DNA of 6,902 bases from DATAEY01 sp045805565. Its GTDB lineage: Bacteria > Actinomycetota > Thermoleophilia > Solirubrobacterales > Solirubrobacteraceae. Position numbers and translations under genes: made by a program. The notes under the pieces are model-generated. The model worked only from the letters and a program-made list of their open reading frames with translations. It was not told the DNA's origin and did no database searches. The DNA lies in NCBI GenBank assembly GCA_045805565.1, contig JBJMKZ010000045.1, positions 1 through 6,902 of the forward strand, read 5' to 3'. Shown here piece after piece: positions 1 through 5,509 of this stretch (positions are counted from its first letter, which is position 1; every line of letters begins with the position of its first letter).

Positions 1-95
1 CGGGCGCCCTGGGCCTGGGCCGCGGGCGCCGCCAGCCCGGCCGCCGCCGCGCCGGCCACCGCCGCCGCCATCGCCTGCCGCCGAAGAGATCCCAT
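1..95 (-). CDS. N-terminus of a secreted protein (partial, runs off left edge)
   Basis: Only the first 31 codons lie in the window, so the mature protein and its function are unknown. The start is ATG at 95-93, with AAGGAG at 106-101 five bases before it. The peptide begins MGSLRRQAM and continues into a long Ala/Gly-rich hydrophobic stretch ending in APAAQAQG. This is a typical Sec signal peptide with basic N-region, hydrophobic core and AxA-type cleavage (after about residue 27, AQA). The Arg pair is not in a clear Tat motif. The gene has its own promoter-like sequence in the gap behind it, so it need not be part of the upstream operon. The start is well supported; the product is not identifiable. 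Confidence 0.75.
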   Translation of the reverse strand, partial: MGSLRRQAMAAAVAGAAAAGLAAPAAQAQGA

Positions 96-100
96 GTGCG

Positions 101-106
101 CTCCTT
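101..106 (-). promoter_or_regulatory. Shine-Dalgarno site of the left-edge secreted protein
   Basis: AAGGAG on the minus strand lies five bases before the ATG at 95. This is the reason for choosing that start. Confidence 0.7.
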
Positions 107-138
107 GGTCCGCGCTGCCGGATTGCCGGCCCGCGGCG

Positions 139-168
139 ACCCTACTAGCGCGGGGCGGGGGGGTTCAA
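139..168 (-). promoter_or_regulatory. Putative sigma70-type promoter for the left-edge gene
   Basis: On the minus strand TTGAAC (168-163) and TAGGGT (144-139) are separated by 18 bases. TTGAAC is close to the TTGACA -35 box, and TAGGGT fits the actinobacterial TANNNT -10 consensus. A transcript starting near 132 would have a leader of about 36 bases containing the Shine-Dalgarno site. The rest of the gap between 96 and 224 shows no clear terminator or other signal. Confidence 0.5.
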
Positions 169-224
169 GCGGGAGGGGGGCAGGACGGGCGTGTGCGCTG
201 GCGTACTGGCGCCGGATCGTGCGG

Positions 225-632
225 CTAGATGAACTGCCGCGGGGGTCCGTGCGCGAACAGGAAGAACCAGACCAGCAGGGCGGCAACGGCGATGAGCAGG
301 CACGACACGAGCAGGAACTCGAGTGGTCCGCCCAGGCGATGTCGCAGATCTCCACTCTTTGCCTGCCGTCCGCCGGCGAGCCGCAGGTAGACCCCGTTCA
401 GCCAGATCAGACCCAGGCCGAACCACGCCATCGCGGTTGGAACCGCGATCAGCCCGAGCACGAAATGCTGGGCGCTCGAGTCGGTCGCCTTGGACAGACC
501 CCAGAGAATCAGCAAGGGCAACCCCGCGATCCAGAACACGACAGCAGCGACGATGACGACCAGGACAAGCGCCGCGGCAACCCGCTCGCGGGATCGGGGG
601 CGTGCGGTGGCTGAACCGCGCAGGGCGATCAC
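225..632 (-). CDS. Three-helix membrane protein, last gene of the ArsR operon
   Basis: This is a 135-residue protein of unknown function. Hydrophobic segments at about residues 18-44, 57-82 and 105-127 predict three membrane helices, the first long enough to bend or form a hairpin. The N-terminus is basic (RPRSRER) and the loop after helix 2 is also charged (RQAKSGDLRHR). The reading frame is open further upstream, but there it lies antiparallel in style to a membrane protein and overlaps the SRPBCC gene. I chose GTG at 632 because it forms a GTGA overlap with the TGA of the preceding gene, which indicates translational coupling. Context suggests it is co-regulated by the ArsR repressor. I do not recognise a named family. 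Confidence 0.65.
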   Translation of the reverse strand: MIALRGSATARPRSRERVAAALVLVVIVAAVVFWIAGLPLLILWGLSKATDSSAQHFVLGLIAVPTAMAWFGLGLIWLNGVYLRLAGGRQAKSGDLRHRLGGPLEFLLVSCLLIAVAALLVWFFLFAHGPPRQFI

Positions 633-1087
633 CGCCTCGATCCCACGATCCGACCGAGGTACGTCAGACAGGTCCGCCAGCCCGCGGCGTGCATGGCGCG
701 CAGCGTCCGGGTGCCCAGCCGCTCGTGCGTGATGACCACCTCGGTCTGATCTCCGTGTCCGGCGAGTTCGACCGTCACTACGCTGTCGGTCAACCTCACG
801 AGCGCGCGTTCCCAGCCGAAGGTGAAGACGAGGCGATGGGGCGGCTCCACCTCTACGTACTCGCCAACGGCGTAGTACACGTGCCCGAACAGCTTCATCG
901 CCCAGCGATAGCGGCCTCCCACGCGCACGTCCATCTCGGCGCTCGGGCTCGACCCGCCACGAGGCCTGAACCACTGGCACACGAGCTCCGGATCGGTCCA
1001 CGCGCGGAAGACCTCTTCCAGCGCGGCCGGTACCACACGCCGCACCTGGACCACCGCGGCGGCCGGCCGAACGGGGTGGGCCGTCAT
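629..1087 (-). CDS. AHSA1-type SRPBCC (START-like) domain protein
   Basis: The 152-residue protein is a single SRPBCC/Bet v1-like fold of the Activator of Hsp90 ATPase homologue group, at the normal length for the family. Visible hallmarks in order are VFRAWTDPELVCQWF (residues 26-40), DVRVGGRYRW (53-62), GEYVEVEPPHRLVFTFGW (75-92) and a C-terminal GW..CL.YL helix (136-144). Such proteins have a hydrophobic cavity for a small ligand; the ligand and reaction are unknown here. The ATG overlaps the TGA of the ArsR gene as ATGA (1084-1087), and its own TGA overlaps the next gene's GTG. ArsR-AHSA1 pairs are common in bacteria, and the SRPBCC protein is presumably under the repressor's control. Confidence 0.9.
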   Translation of the reverse strand: MTAHPVRPAAAVVQVRRVVPAALEEVFRAWTDPELVCQWFRPRGGSSPSAEMDVRVGGRYRWAMKLFGHVYYAVGEYVEVEPPHRLVFTFGWERALVRLTDSVVTVELAGHGDQTEVVITHERLGTRTLRAMHAAGWRTCLTYLGRIVGSRR

Positions 1088-1440
1088 GGCCGCGCCCGCC
1101 CGGATGAGCGCTCGAGCACGCCCTCGAGCGCGTGGAGGCGATCCTCCCAGAACGAGCCGTAGCGCACCATCCAGCCGATCGCTTCCCGGAGCGGGTCGTC
1201 CACCAGCCGGCAGCGGTGAACCCGGCCGTCCTTGCGGCGAGCCAGCAGGCCCGCGTCGCCGAGCACCCGCAGATGCCGCGAGATCGCCGGCAGCGAGACG
1301 TCGAAGGGCTCGGCCAACTCGCTCACCGTCGCCTCTCCCTCGATCAGCCGCTCGACGATCGCCCGGCGCGTGGGGTCGGCCAGGGCACCGAACACCGCGT
1401 CTAGTTCCCCTCGGCGCCTGGTGGCGGACGTGGGAGTCAT
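1084..1440 (-). CDS. ArsR-family winged-helix transcriptional repressor
   Basis: The protein has 118 residues. The winged helix-turn-helix spans about residues 13-80. It contains ALADPTRRAIVERL (19-32), the turn and recognition helix VSELAEPFDVSLPAISRHLRVL (39-60), and the wing GLLARRKDGRVHRCRL. The C-terminal YGSFWEDRLHALE is typical of the ArsR subgroup linked to AHSA1/SRPBCC genes. The metal-binding ELCVCDL motif of arsenic or cadmium sensors is absent and only Cys77 is present, so metal sensing is unlikely and the inducer is unknown. I use the ATG at 1440 rather than an upstream start because residues before it look non-coding and overlap the previous gene. No strong Shine-Dalgarno is visible. 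It starts 17 bases after the secreted-protein gene. Confidence 0.92.
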   Translation of the reverse strand: MTPTSATRRRGELDAVFGALADPTRRAIVERLIEGEATVSELAEPFDVSLPAISRHLRVLGDAGLLARRKDGRVHRCRLVDDPLREAIGWMVRYGSFWEDRLHALEGVLERSSGRARP

Positions 1441-1457
1441 CCCGGCTCGATCGGCGG

Positions 1458-1973
1458 CTACCCGACCAGGGGCGTGGTCGTTCGGGCGCTGAGGTCGTAG
1501 CGCGCCGACTCCAGCGTGCCCGCCTGGCACGACGCCATGGTGGACTGGTCCGCGTAGGGGAGGAAGTTCACCCTCGCGACGCCTTCGCCCGAGACGGCAC
1601 CGCGGAATCTGCTTGCGAACTGCGTCAGTCCCCCGGTCGTATCGGTGAAGAAGCGGATCTTCGCCGTCTCGGCGGTGAAGGTCAGCGTGCCGGAGCTCGT
1701 GGTGTGGCCGGCCAGGCAGCTCAACGTCCCCGAGCCCTGGGCCCGGATCGCGACCGGCGTGTTCGCCCGCGAGACGCCGTTGAGCGTGCCGGTGCAGGTG
1801 CCGCTCGCTCGGTCGCGGAAGCCCGACTGGCTCAACTCGTTCCCCAGCGGCTGGTCGAATCTGAGCTCTCCGGTGAGCGAGCAGCTGCCCTCGAAGCGGT
1901 CCGCCGCGCTGGCCGACGAAGCCGGCAGGAGCCCCACCAGTGCCACTAGCGTGATCAGTCCCGAGCTTCGCAT
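1458..1973 (-). CDS. Small secreted protein with four cysteines, unknown function
   Basis: This 171-residue protein has a clear Sec signal peptide (MRSSGLITLVALVGLLPASSASA) with probable cleavage after Ala23. The mature part is rich in Thr, Ser and Gly, and alternates as expected for a beta-sandwich. It holds exactly four cysteines (31, 60, 86, 149), so two disulfides are plausible outside the cell. Start ATG at 1973 is supported by the Shine-Dalgarno at 1990-1981; a longer frame from 2009 would spoil the signal peptide. It lies 17 bases upstream of the ArsR gene on the same strand, so it probably heads the ArsR/AHSA1/membrane operon. I do not recognise a family. Confidence 0.8.
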   Translation of the reverse strand: MRSSGLITLVALVGLLPASSASAADRFEGSCSLTGELRFDQPLGNELSQSGFRDRASGTCTGTLNGVSRANTPVAIRAQGSGTLSCLAGHTTSSGTLTFTAETAKIRFFTDTTGGLTQFASRFRGAVSGEGVARVNFLPYADQSTMASCQAGTLESARYDLSARTTTPLVG

Positions 1974-1980
1974 CGCGCGT

Positions 1981-1990
1981 CCTCTCCTCT
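1981..1990 (-). promoter_or_regulatory. Shine-Dalgarno site of the secreted protein gene
   Basis: Minus-strand AGAGGAGAGG ends seven bases before ATG 1973. It decides the start in favour of the residue that begins the signal peptide. Confidence 0.75.
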
Positions 1991-2028
1991 GAATGGGTCC
2001 GCTTTGCACGGCTGTTTCCCCGCCTCAG

Positions 2029-2058
2029 GCAATACTAAACATTCCGGTTAAGTATTGC
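2029..2058. promoter_or_regulatory. Palindromic operator candidate in divergent control region
   Basis: The arms are GCAATACTAAAC (2029-2040) and GTTAAGTATTGC (2047-2058), separated by six bases. They are 12-base inverted arms with one mismatch, eight outer bases perfect. The element is strikingly AT-rich in this GC-rich window. It lies 56 bases before the secreted-protein ATG (minus) and 41 bases before the hydrolase ATG (plus). Minus-strand TAGTAT (2037-2032), a possible -10 box for the ArsR operon, falls inside it. A dimeric repressor binding here could control both directions. The nearby ArsR protein is the obvious candidate, but a TetR-type regulator outside the window is also possible. 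Confidence 0.55.
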
Positions 2059-2075
2059 GGCGGACGCTGCAATAT
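2048..2075 (+). promoter_or_regulatory. Possible promoter of the alpha/beta hydrolase
   Basis: TTAAGT (2048-2053) and CAATAT (2070-2075), 16 bases apart, are weak matches to -35 and -10 boxes. The -35 part overlaps the palindrome, so bound repressor would block it. No convincing Shine-Dalgarno precedes the ATG at 2099. A small hairpin (CCGGT 2085-2089, ACCGG 2093-2097) sits just before it. Confidence 0.3.
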
Positions 2076-2098
2076 GGTTTCGCGCCGGTATCACCGGA

Positions 2099-3019
2099 AT
2101 GGACTTCGAGGCTGCGCTCGGCGCCCGGCGGACCGTCTGCATCCCCGCCGGGACGATCGAATATCGCGACTGCGGCAGCGGGCCGGCGGCGGTGTTCGTC
2201 CACGGCGTCGGCGTGAACGGCGACCTCTGGCGCCAGGTCGTCCCCAAGCTCACGCGCGAACGCCGCTGCATCGTCCCGGACCTTCCGTTCGGATCGCACT
2301 CACGGCCGCTTCGCGAGGGCACCGACATGTCGCTGCCGGGACTGGCCAGGATCGTGGCCGACTTCATCGAGGCGCTCGGGCTGTGCGACGTCGCGCTGAT
2401 CGCGAACGACACCGGCGGCGCGGTCGCTCAGTGGCTCGTCGGTCACCACCCCGACCGGATCAGCCGGCTGGTGCTCACCTCGTGCGATGCGTTCGACAAG
2501 TTCCCGCCGACCCCGCAGCGCTATCTGGAGCTGGCCGCGCGTTCGCGGCCGCTGATGTGGTTCGTGGCATGGTCGGTCCGGTTCAGGCCGGTGCAGCGGC
2601 TGCCGACCGCGTACGGCTGGGCCAGCCGCAGGTCGATCGAGCCGGCGGTCATGCGCTCGTACACCGCGCCCGTTCGCAGGGACCGGCGCGTGCGCCGCGA
2701 CCTGGCCCGCCTGCTGCGCGCTGTCGACACCCGCTACACGTACCGGGCGGCGCATGCCCTGCGCGGCTTCGACAGGCCCGCGCTGGTGGCCTGGGCGGCG
2801 GGCGACAAGCTCTTTCCCCTGGAGCACGGGAGGCGACTCGCCGAGCTCCTCCCCCAGGGTCGCTTCGTGACGATCCCCGGCAGCCGCACCTTCATCCCCG
2901 AGGACCAGCCCGAGCGCCTGGCCTCGGTCCTCCGTGGCTTCCTGGCCGACCGACTCAGTCCGTCGCGGCAGCCATCCGGCGTGCCGCCCAGCCGGCGAGA
3001 CGAGGCGACGCCCGCTTGA
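2099..3019 (+). CDS. Alpha/beta-fold hydrolase with Asp nucleophile (NDTGG type)
   Basis: The protein has 306 residues, normal for haloalkane-dehalogenase/epoxide-hydrolase-like enzymes with a helical cap. Visible are the oxyanion motif VFVHGVGVNG (32-41) and the nucleophile elbow IANDTGGAVAQ (101-111), with Asp104 where most lipases have Ser. A probable cap lies at about 135-220, and the acid strand LVAWAAGDKLFP (229-240) carries Asp236. At the catalytic His position the sequence is IPGSRTFIPEDQPERL (259-274), with Arg-Thr instead of Gly-His and no other His nearby. From memory this variant recurs in related actinobacterial proteins, so it may be a subfamily trait. The substrate is unknown. 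The last ~20 residues (SPSRQPSGV...) extend past the fold and overlap the opposing dehydrogenase gene. Confidence 0.88.
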   Translation: MDFEAALGARRTVCIPAGTIEYRDCGSGPAAVFVHGVGVNGDLWRQVVPKLTRERRCIVPDLPFGSHSRPLREGTDMSLPGLARIVADFIEALGLCDVALIANDTGGAVAQWLVGHHPDRISRLVLTSCDAFDKFPPTPQRYLELAARSRPLMWFVAWSVRFRPVQRLPTAYGWASRRSIEPAVMRSYTAPVRRDRRVRRDLARLLRAVDTRYTYRAAHALRGFDRPALVAWAAGDKLFPLEHGRRLAELLPQGRFVTIPGSRTFIPEDQPERLASVLRGFLADRLSPSRQPSGVPPSRRDEATPA

Positions 3020-3746
3020 TCGCGTAGGCGATCCACGCCTCCGCGGCGACCGGCGCCACCGCGCGGTTGCGATCGACCGCCCGCAGGATGTTGCGCGCGA
3101 CGCGGTCGGGCCCGTAGTTGCGCCTGCCGTACAGCGCGACGACGCGCTCGCGCGCCTCTGGATCGGCGTGCGCCCCGCGCGCGCGGGCGCTACTGGTGAT
3201 GGGCGTATCGATCAGGCCCGGGCAGACCGCGGTCACCCCGATGCCGTGAGGTCGCAGCTCTTCACGCAGCGCCTCGCTCAGTCCCAGCACGGCCCACTTG
3301 GTGGTCGAGTACGCGACGAGCGCCGGGCTGGCATGGAAGCCCGCCATCGACGAGAGGTTCACCACGTGCCCACCGGTTCCGCGTTCCACCATCCGGGGCA
3401 CGAAGAAATGGCAGCCGTGGACGACCCCCATGACGTTGATCGCGACGATCCAGTCCCAGTCCTCGAGCTCCGTCTCCAGCAATCCCGCCCCCAGCCCGAC
3501 CCCCGCGTTGTTGACCAGCAGATCCACGGGTCCGTGCTGCCCGTGCACCGCCTCGGCGAAGTCGCGCATCTGGTCGCGGTCCGAGACGTCGACGCGGCGG
3601 GCGAGCACCCCCCGGCTGATGGCCCGGACGGCCGCCTCGGTCTCGGCCAGTCCCGACTCGTCGACGTCGCAGATCACCAGATCGGCCCTGCGGCGGGCCG
3701 CCAGGAGCGCGGTCTCGCGGCCTATGCCACTGCCCGCCCCGGTCAC
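2955..3746 (-). CDS. Short-chain dehydrogenase/reductase (SDR), N-terminus uncertain
   Basis: This is a classical SDR, an NAD(P)-dependent oxidoreductase; the substrate is unknown. From the GTG at 3746 (263 residues) it shows TGAGSGIG (2-9), Asp27 at the end of beta 2 suggesting NAD preference, NNAG (79-82), Asn104, Ser133, the YSTTK pair Tyr146/Lys150 and CPGLIDTP (175-182). The full catalytic tetrad is present. The GTG is the only ordinary start codon after the upstream in-frame TGA, but it removes the first beta strand. The codons before it read QGRTVL, exactly what an SDR should have there. The true start may therefore be CTG at 3767 (270 residues) or the ATC at 3782. It lies downstream of the patatin gene and is probably co-transcribed with it. 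Confidence 0.88.
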   Translation of the reverse strand: MTGAGSGIGRETALLAARRRADLVICDVDESGLAETEAAVRAISRGVLARRVDVSDRDQMRDFAEAVHGQHGPVDLLVNNAGVGLGAGLLETELEDWDWIVAINVMGVVHGCHFFVPRMVERGTGGHVVNLSSMAGFHASPALVAYSTTKWAVLGLSEALREELRPHGIGVTAVCPGLIDTPITSSARARGAHADPEARERVVALYGRRNYGPDRVARNILRAVDRNRAVAPVAAEAWIAYAIKRASPRLAGWAARRMAAATD

Positions 3747-3785
3747 CAGGACCGTCCGTCCCTGCAGATTCGAGGTGTCGATCGC

Positions 3786-4718
3786 TCAGCCCACCGATCC
3801 CAGCCGCTGGCCCTGGAGGTAGCCCGCGGCGACCGCTTCCTGGGTGCGACGGCGGTCCATCAGGTTGGGGGCGAGCGCACGGGTGGCGTGGCGGTCGGGG
3901 CCGACCACCCGGACCGCGGCCGCCCGGCGGCGAACCGCCTGCGCCTCGACCGCGGCGCGGGCGCGGGCCCAGGCGGCCAGGCCTCCCATCACGCCGCGCG
4001 TCGGTCCGAGCGATCCTCCGCACGGATTCAGGCACAGGACGCCGTCGCCTCGATCGACCGGCGCCACGTCGAGGTTGGTGAGGCTCCAGGCGCCGCCGTC
4101 GGCGTAATCGCGCCCGTCGATCGTCACGGATCGGAACACGCCGGGTATCGCGCACGACGCCTGCACCGCGTCGGCGACGCTGACCCCCGGGGCGTCCGGA
4201 GTGCCGAACACCACGCGCCGGCCGCTGGCACGCTCCACCGCGACGACGAACAGCCGACCGTCGAAGCTCCCGCCGAGGTCTCCGATCCGCTCGCCGAGTC
4301 CGTACGGCTCATCCCGGCCCGCCGGGGCGCGCGCCAGCATCGCGGCGCGGACCAGGGCTTCCGCGGGCCCCGCCATCCGCAGCGCGGCCGCGGCGAGCGG
4401 AGCCACCGGCGCAAGCAGGCGCTCCGCTCCCGCGGCGGATCCGGCACCCCGCTCGGCGCCGTTCGCCGGCCGCTCTGCCGCCGGCACCGGGTCGCGCGGC
4501 CCGCGCGGACGGATCCCGGCTGCAAGCGCGGCCGCCACGATGGATCCCGCCGAAGTCCCGACGAAGTGCCTGCAGCGGCGAAAGTCCCCACCCGAGACGG
4601 CCTCGATGCCGGCCAGCACGCCGCTCATCCAGGCACGGCCGAGGGCGCCGCCCGCGCCGAGCACCAGCACGTCCGGGCGCCGGATCGGATCCGGCCGCTG
4701 CCGATCGGACGCCTCCAC
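3786..4718 (-). CDS. Patatin-like phospholipase/acyl hydrolase
   Basis: The 310-residue protein has the patatin Ser-Asp dyad: oxyanion loop LVLGAGGALGRAW (18-30), nucleophile elbow GTSAGS with Ser56, and the Asp motif DYADGGAW with Asp207. A hydrophobic helix follows Ser56 as usual, and ASCAIPGVF (187-195) is the typical region before the Asp. There is no signal peptide, so it is probably cytoplasmic or peripheral at the membrane, acting on acyl-lipid esters. The start is GTG at 4718; a possible leaderless -10 box TAGCTT (4732-4727) lies eight bases before it, and no Shine-Dalgarno is visible. It ends with TGA at 3788-3786, after which the SDR continues in the same frame. Pairing with the SDR suggests lipid metabolism. 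Confidence 0.88.
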   Translation of the reverse strand: MEASDRQRPDPIRRPDVLVLGAGGALGRAWMSGVLAGIEAVSGGDFRRCRHFVGTSAGSIVAAALAAGIRPRGPRDPVPAAERPANGAERGAGSAAGAERLLAPVAPLAAAALRMAGPAEALVRAAMLARAPAGRDEPYGLGERIGDLGGSFDGRLFVVAVERASGRRVVFGTPDAPGVSVADAVQASCAIPGVFRSVTIDGRDYADGGAWSLTNLDVAPVDRGDGVLCLNPCGGSLGPTRGVMGGLAAWARARAAVEAQAVRRRAAAVRVVGPDRHATRALAPNLMDRRRTQEAVAAGYLQGQRLGSVG

Positions 4719-4726
4719 TCGCGTGC

Positions 4727-4732
4727 AAGCTA
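4727..4732 (-). promoter_or_regulatory. Possible leaderless -10 box of the patatin gene
   Basis: Minus-strand TAGCTT fits TANNNT and ends eight bases before the GTG start, as in leaderless actinobacterial transcripts. No good -35 box is visible. Confidence 0.3.
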
Positions 4733-4744
4733 CCGGACGTCCGG
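4733..4744. repeat. Perfect 12-bp palindrome in divergent promoter region
   Basis: CCGGACGTCCGG is a perfect palindrome touching the possible -10 box of the patatin gene. It is placed where a repressor would block that promoter. It could equally be chance in GC-rich DNA. Confidence 0.35.
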
Positions 4745-4800
4745 CCCGGGAAGCCGGCGCTCGGCTCGCCCCGGGGGCTGCTTGCTCGGTTCGGGCGCGC

Positions 4801-4806
4801 TAGGGT
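4801..4806 (+). promoter_or_regulatory. Leaderless-type -10 box of the 55-residue gene
   Basis: TAGGGT (TANNNT type) ends seven bases before the ATG at 4814, and no Shine-Dalgarno is present between. This is the classic layout of a leaderless actinobacterial transcript starting at the A of ATG. The same hexamer is the -10 box proposed for the left-edge gene. Confidence 0.5.
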
Positions 4807-4813
4807 CCGTCCC

Positions 4814-4981
4814 ATGCTCTCGTGGCGCCAGCAGGCGTGGATCGAGGCCCCGGTGCAGCCGACGGCGCTCCAGTACCGCCTGCTGTTCGGTGCGATGGGC
4901 AAGCGCTATCTGCGCCGGATCGCCGAGCAGACGATCGACGGCTTGCGCGCGGTGCTCGGGGGCAGGTCGGCGAAGGTCTGA
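4814..4981 (+). CDS. Small 55-residue basic protein, unknown function
   Basis: The frame begins MLSWRQQAWIEAP and ends LGGRSAKV. It is soluble, mostly helical in appearance and basic, with the amphipathic stretch YRLLFGAMGKRYLRRIAEQT at residues 21-40. That stretch resembles the last helix of SRPBCC-type proteins, so this may be a remnant of a longer gene; this is a weak impression. Support as a gene comes from the leaderless promoter layout, codon use with G/C third positions, and the stop only eight bases before the GFA gene. It is divergent from the patatin gene with 95 bases between. Confidence 0.55.
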   Translation: MLSWRQQAWIEAPVQPTALQYRLLFGAMGKRYLRRIAEQTIDGLRAVLGGRSAKV

Positions 4982-4989
4982 CGGGGGTC

Positions 4990-5412
4990 GTGGCCGAACC
5001 ATCGCGGTCCGGAGGCTGCCTGTGCGGAGGCGTGCGCTTCGAGCTCACCGAGCCGGCGCCGGCCGCCGGCTACTGCCACTGCACCCGCTGTCAACGGCGC
5101 ACCGGCACGGGGGCGTCCGCGCAGGCGCGCATCGACGGACGCACGTTCCGCCTGCTCCGAGGCCACGACCTGGTGAAGGCGTGGCGCCACCCTGAGGGCG
5201 GCTTCGAGAAGTGCTTCTGCCGGGAATGCGGCGCGCATCTGTTCAGCCGCAATCCCGATGACCCCACCCAGATGAGCGTGCGCATGGGGGCCTTCGACGG
5301 CGATCCGGGCGTCCGGCCCAGTTGGCGTGCCTACGTCCGGTACGCCGCGCCGTGGGAGCCCATCCCCGACGACGGGCTCGAGCGCCACGACGAGGCGAGG
5401 CTCCGCGACTAG
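4990..5412 (+). CDS. GFA/CENP-V family zinc-binding protein
   Basis: This 140-residue protein is a single GFA domain (named after glutathione-dependent formaldehyde-activating enzyme; most members have other or unknown roles). All zinc ligands are visible: Cys10/Cys12 with Cys77/Cys80 (FCRECG) for the structural zinc, and Cys29, Cys31, Cys34 (CHCTRC) for the second zinc. Cys75 is an extra cysteine. GCLCGGVRFEL near the N-terminus and SWRAYVRYAAPWEPIPDDG at the C-terminus are typical. The start is GTG at 4990 behind a G-rich stretch (GGGGG at 4983-4987). A start further upstream would run through the preceding gene. It probably shares a transcript with the 55-residue gene. Confidence 0.92.
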   Translation: MAEPSRSGGCLCGGVRFELTEPAPAAGYCHCTRCQRRTGTGASAQARIDGRTFRLLRGHDLVKAWRHPEGGFEKCFCRECGAHLFSRNPDDPTQMSVRMGAFDGDPGVRPSWRAYVRYAAPWEPIPDDGLERHDEARLRD

Positions 5413-5431
5413 GCCTGCGAAGCCGACCGGG

Positions 5432-5465
5432 CGCTCGCGACGAGCGGGTCCGCTCCCCGAGGGGA
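5432..5465 (+). terminator. Two small hairpins after the GFA gene
   Basis: CGCTCG/CGAGCG (5432-5437 and 5441-5446, loop CGA) and TCCCC/GGGGA (5454-5458 and 5461-5465) lie 20-53 bases after the GFA stop. There is no T-run, so this is at best a weak or Rho-assisted terminator. Confidence 0.3.
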
Positions 5466-5509
5466 ATGGCCGCGCACGTTACGGTTTGGCGACCCGATGA
5501 AGATGCCGA

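Noticed and set aside
1086..1949. A 287-codon plus-strand open frame
   Set aside because: It is antisense to the ArsR and secreted-protein genes, which have clear motifs and ribosome sites; the translation is compositionally biased.
3786..3788. The TGA between patatin and SDR as a second selenocysteine codon
   Set aside because: A loose G-loop hairpin can be drawn about 28 bases downstream, but the stem has a bulge, the TGA lies at a natural patatin C-terminus, and no Cys or redox motif is expected there.
3262..4155. A 297-codon minus-strand open frame
   Set aside because: It overlaps patatin and SDR in another frame and is almost entirely Arg/Gly/Pro; both real genes have intact catalytic motifs.
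4680..4694. 15-bp palindrome CCGGATC-G-GATCCGG
   Set aside because: It lies inside the patatin coding region, where GC-rich codons readily give such symmetry; no regulatory context.
2934..5195. A 753-codon plus-strand open frame
   Set aside because: It runs antisense to the SDR and patatin genes and through the GFA gene in another frame. Its translation is Arg/Pro/Gly/Ala-rich low complexity without family motifs, a typical shadow in GC-rich DNA.
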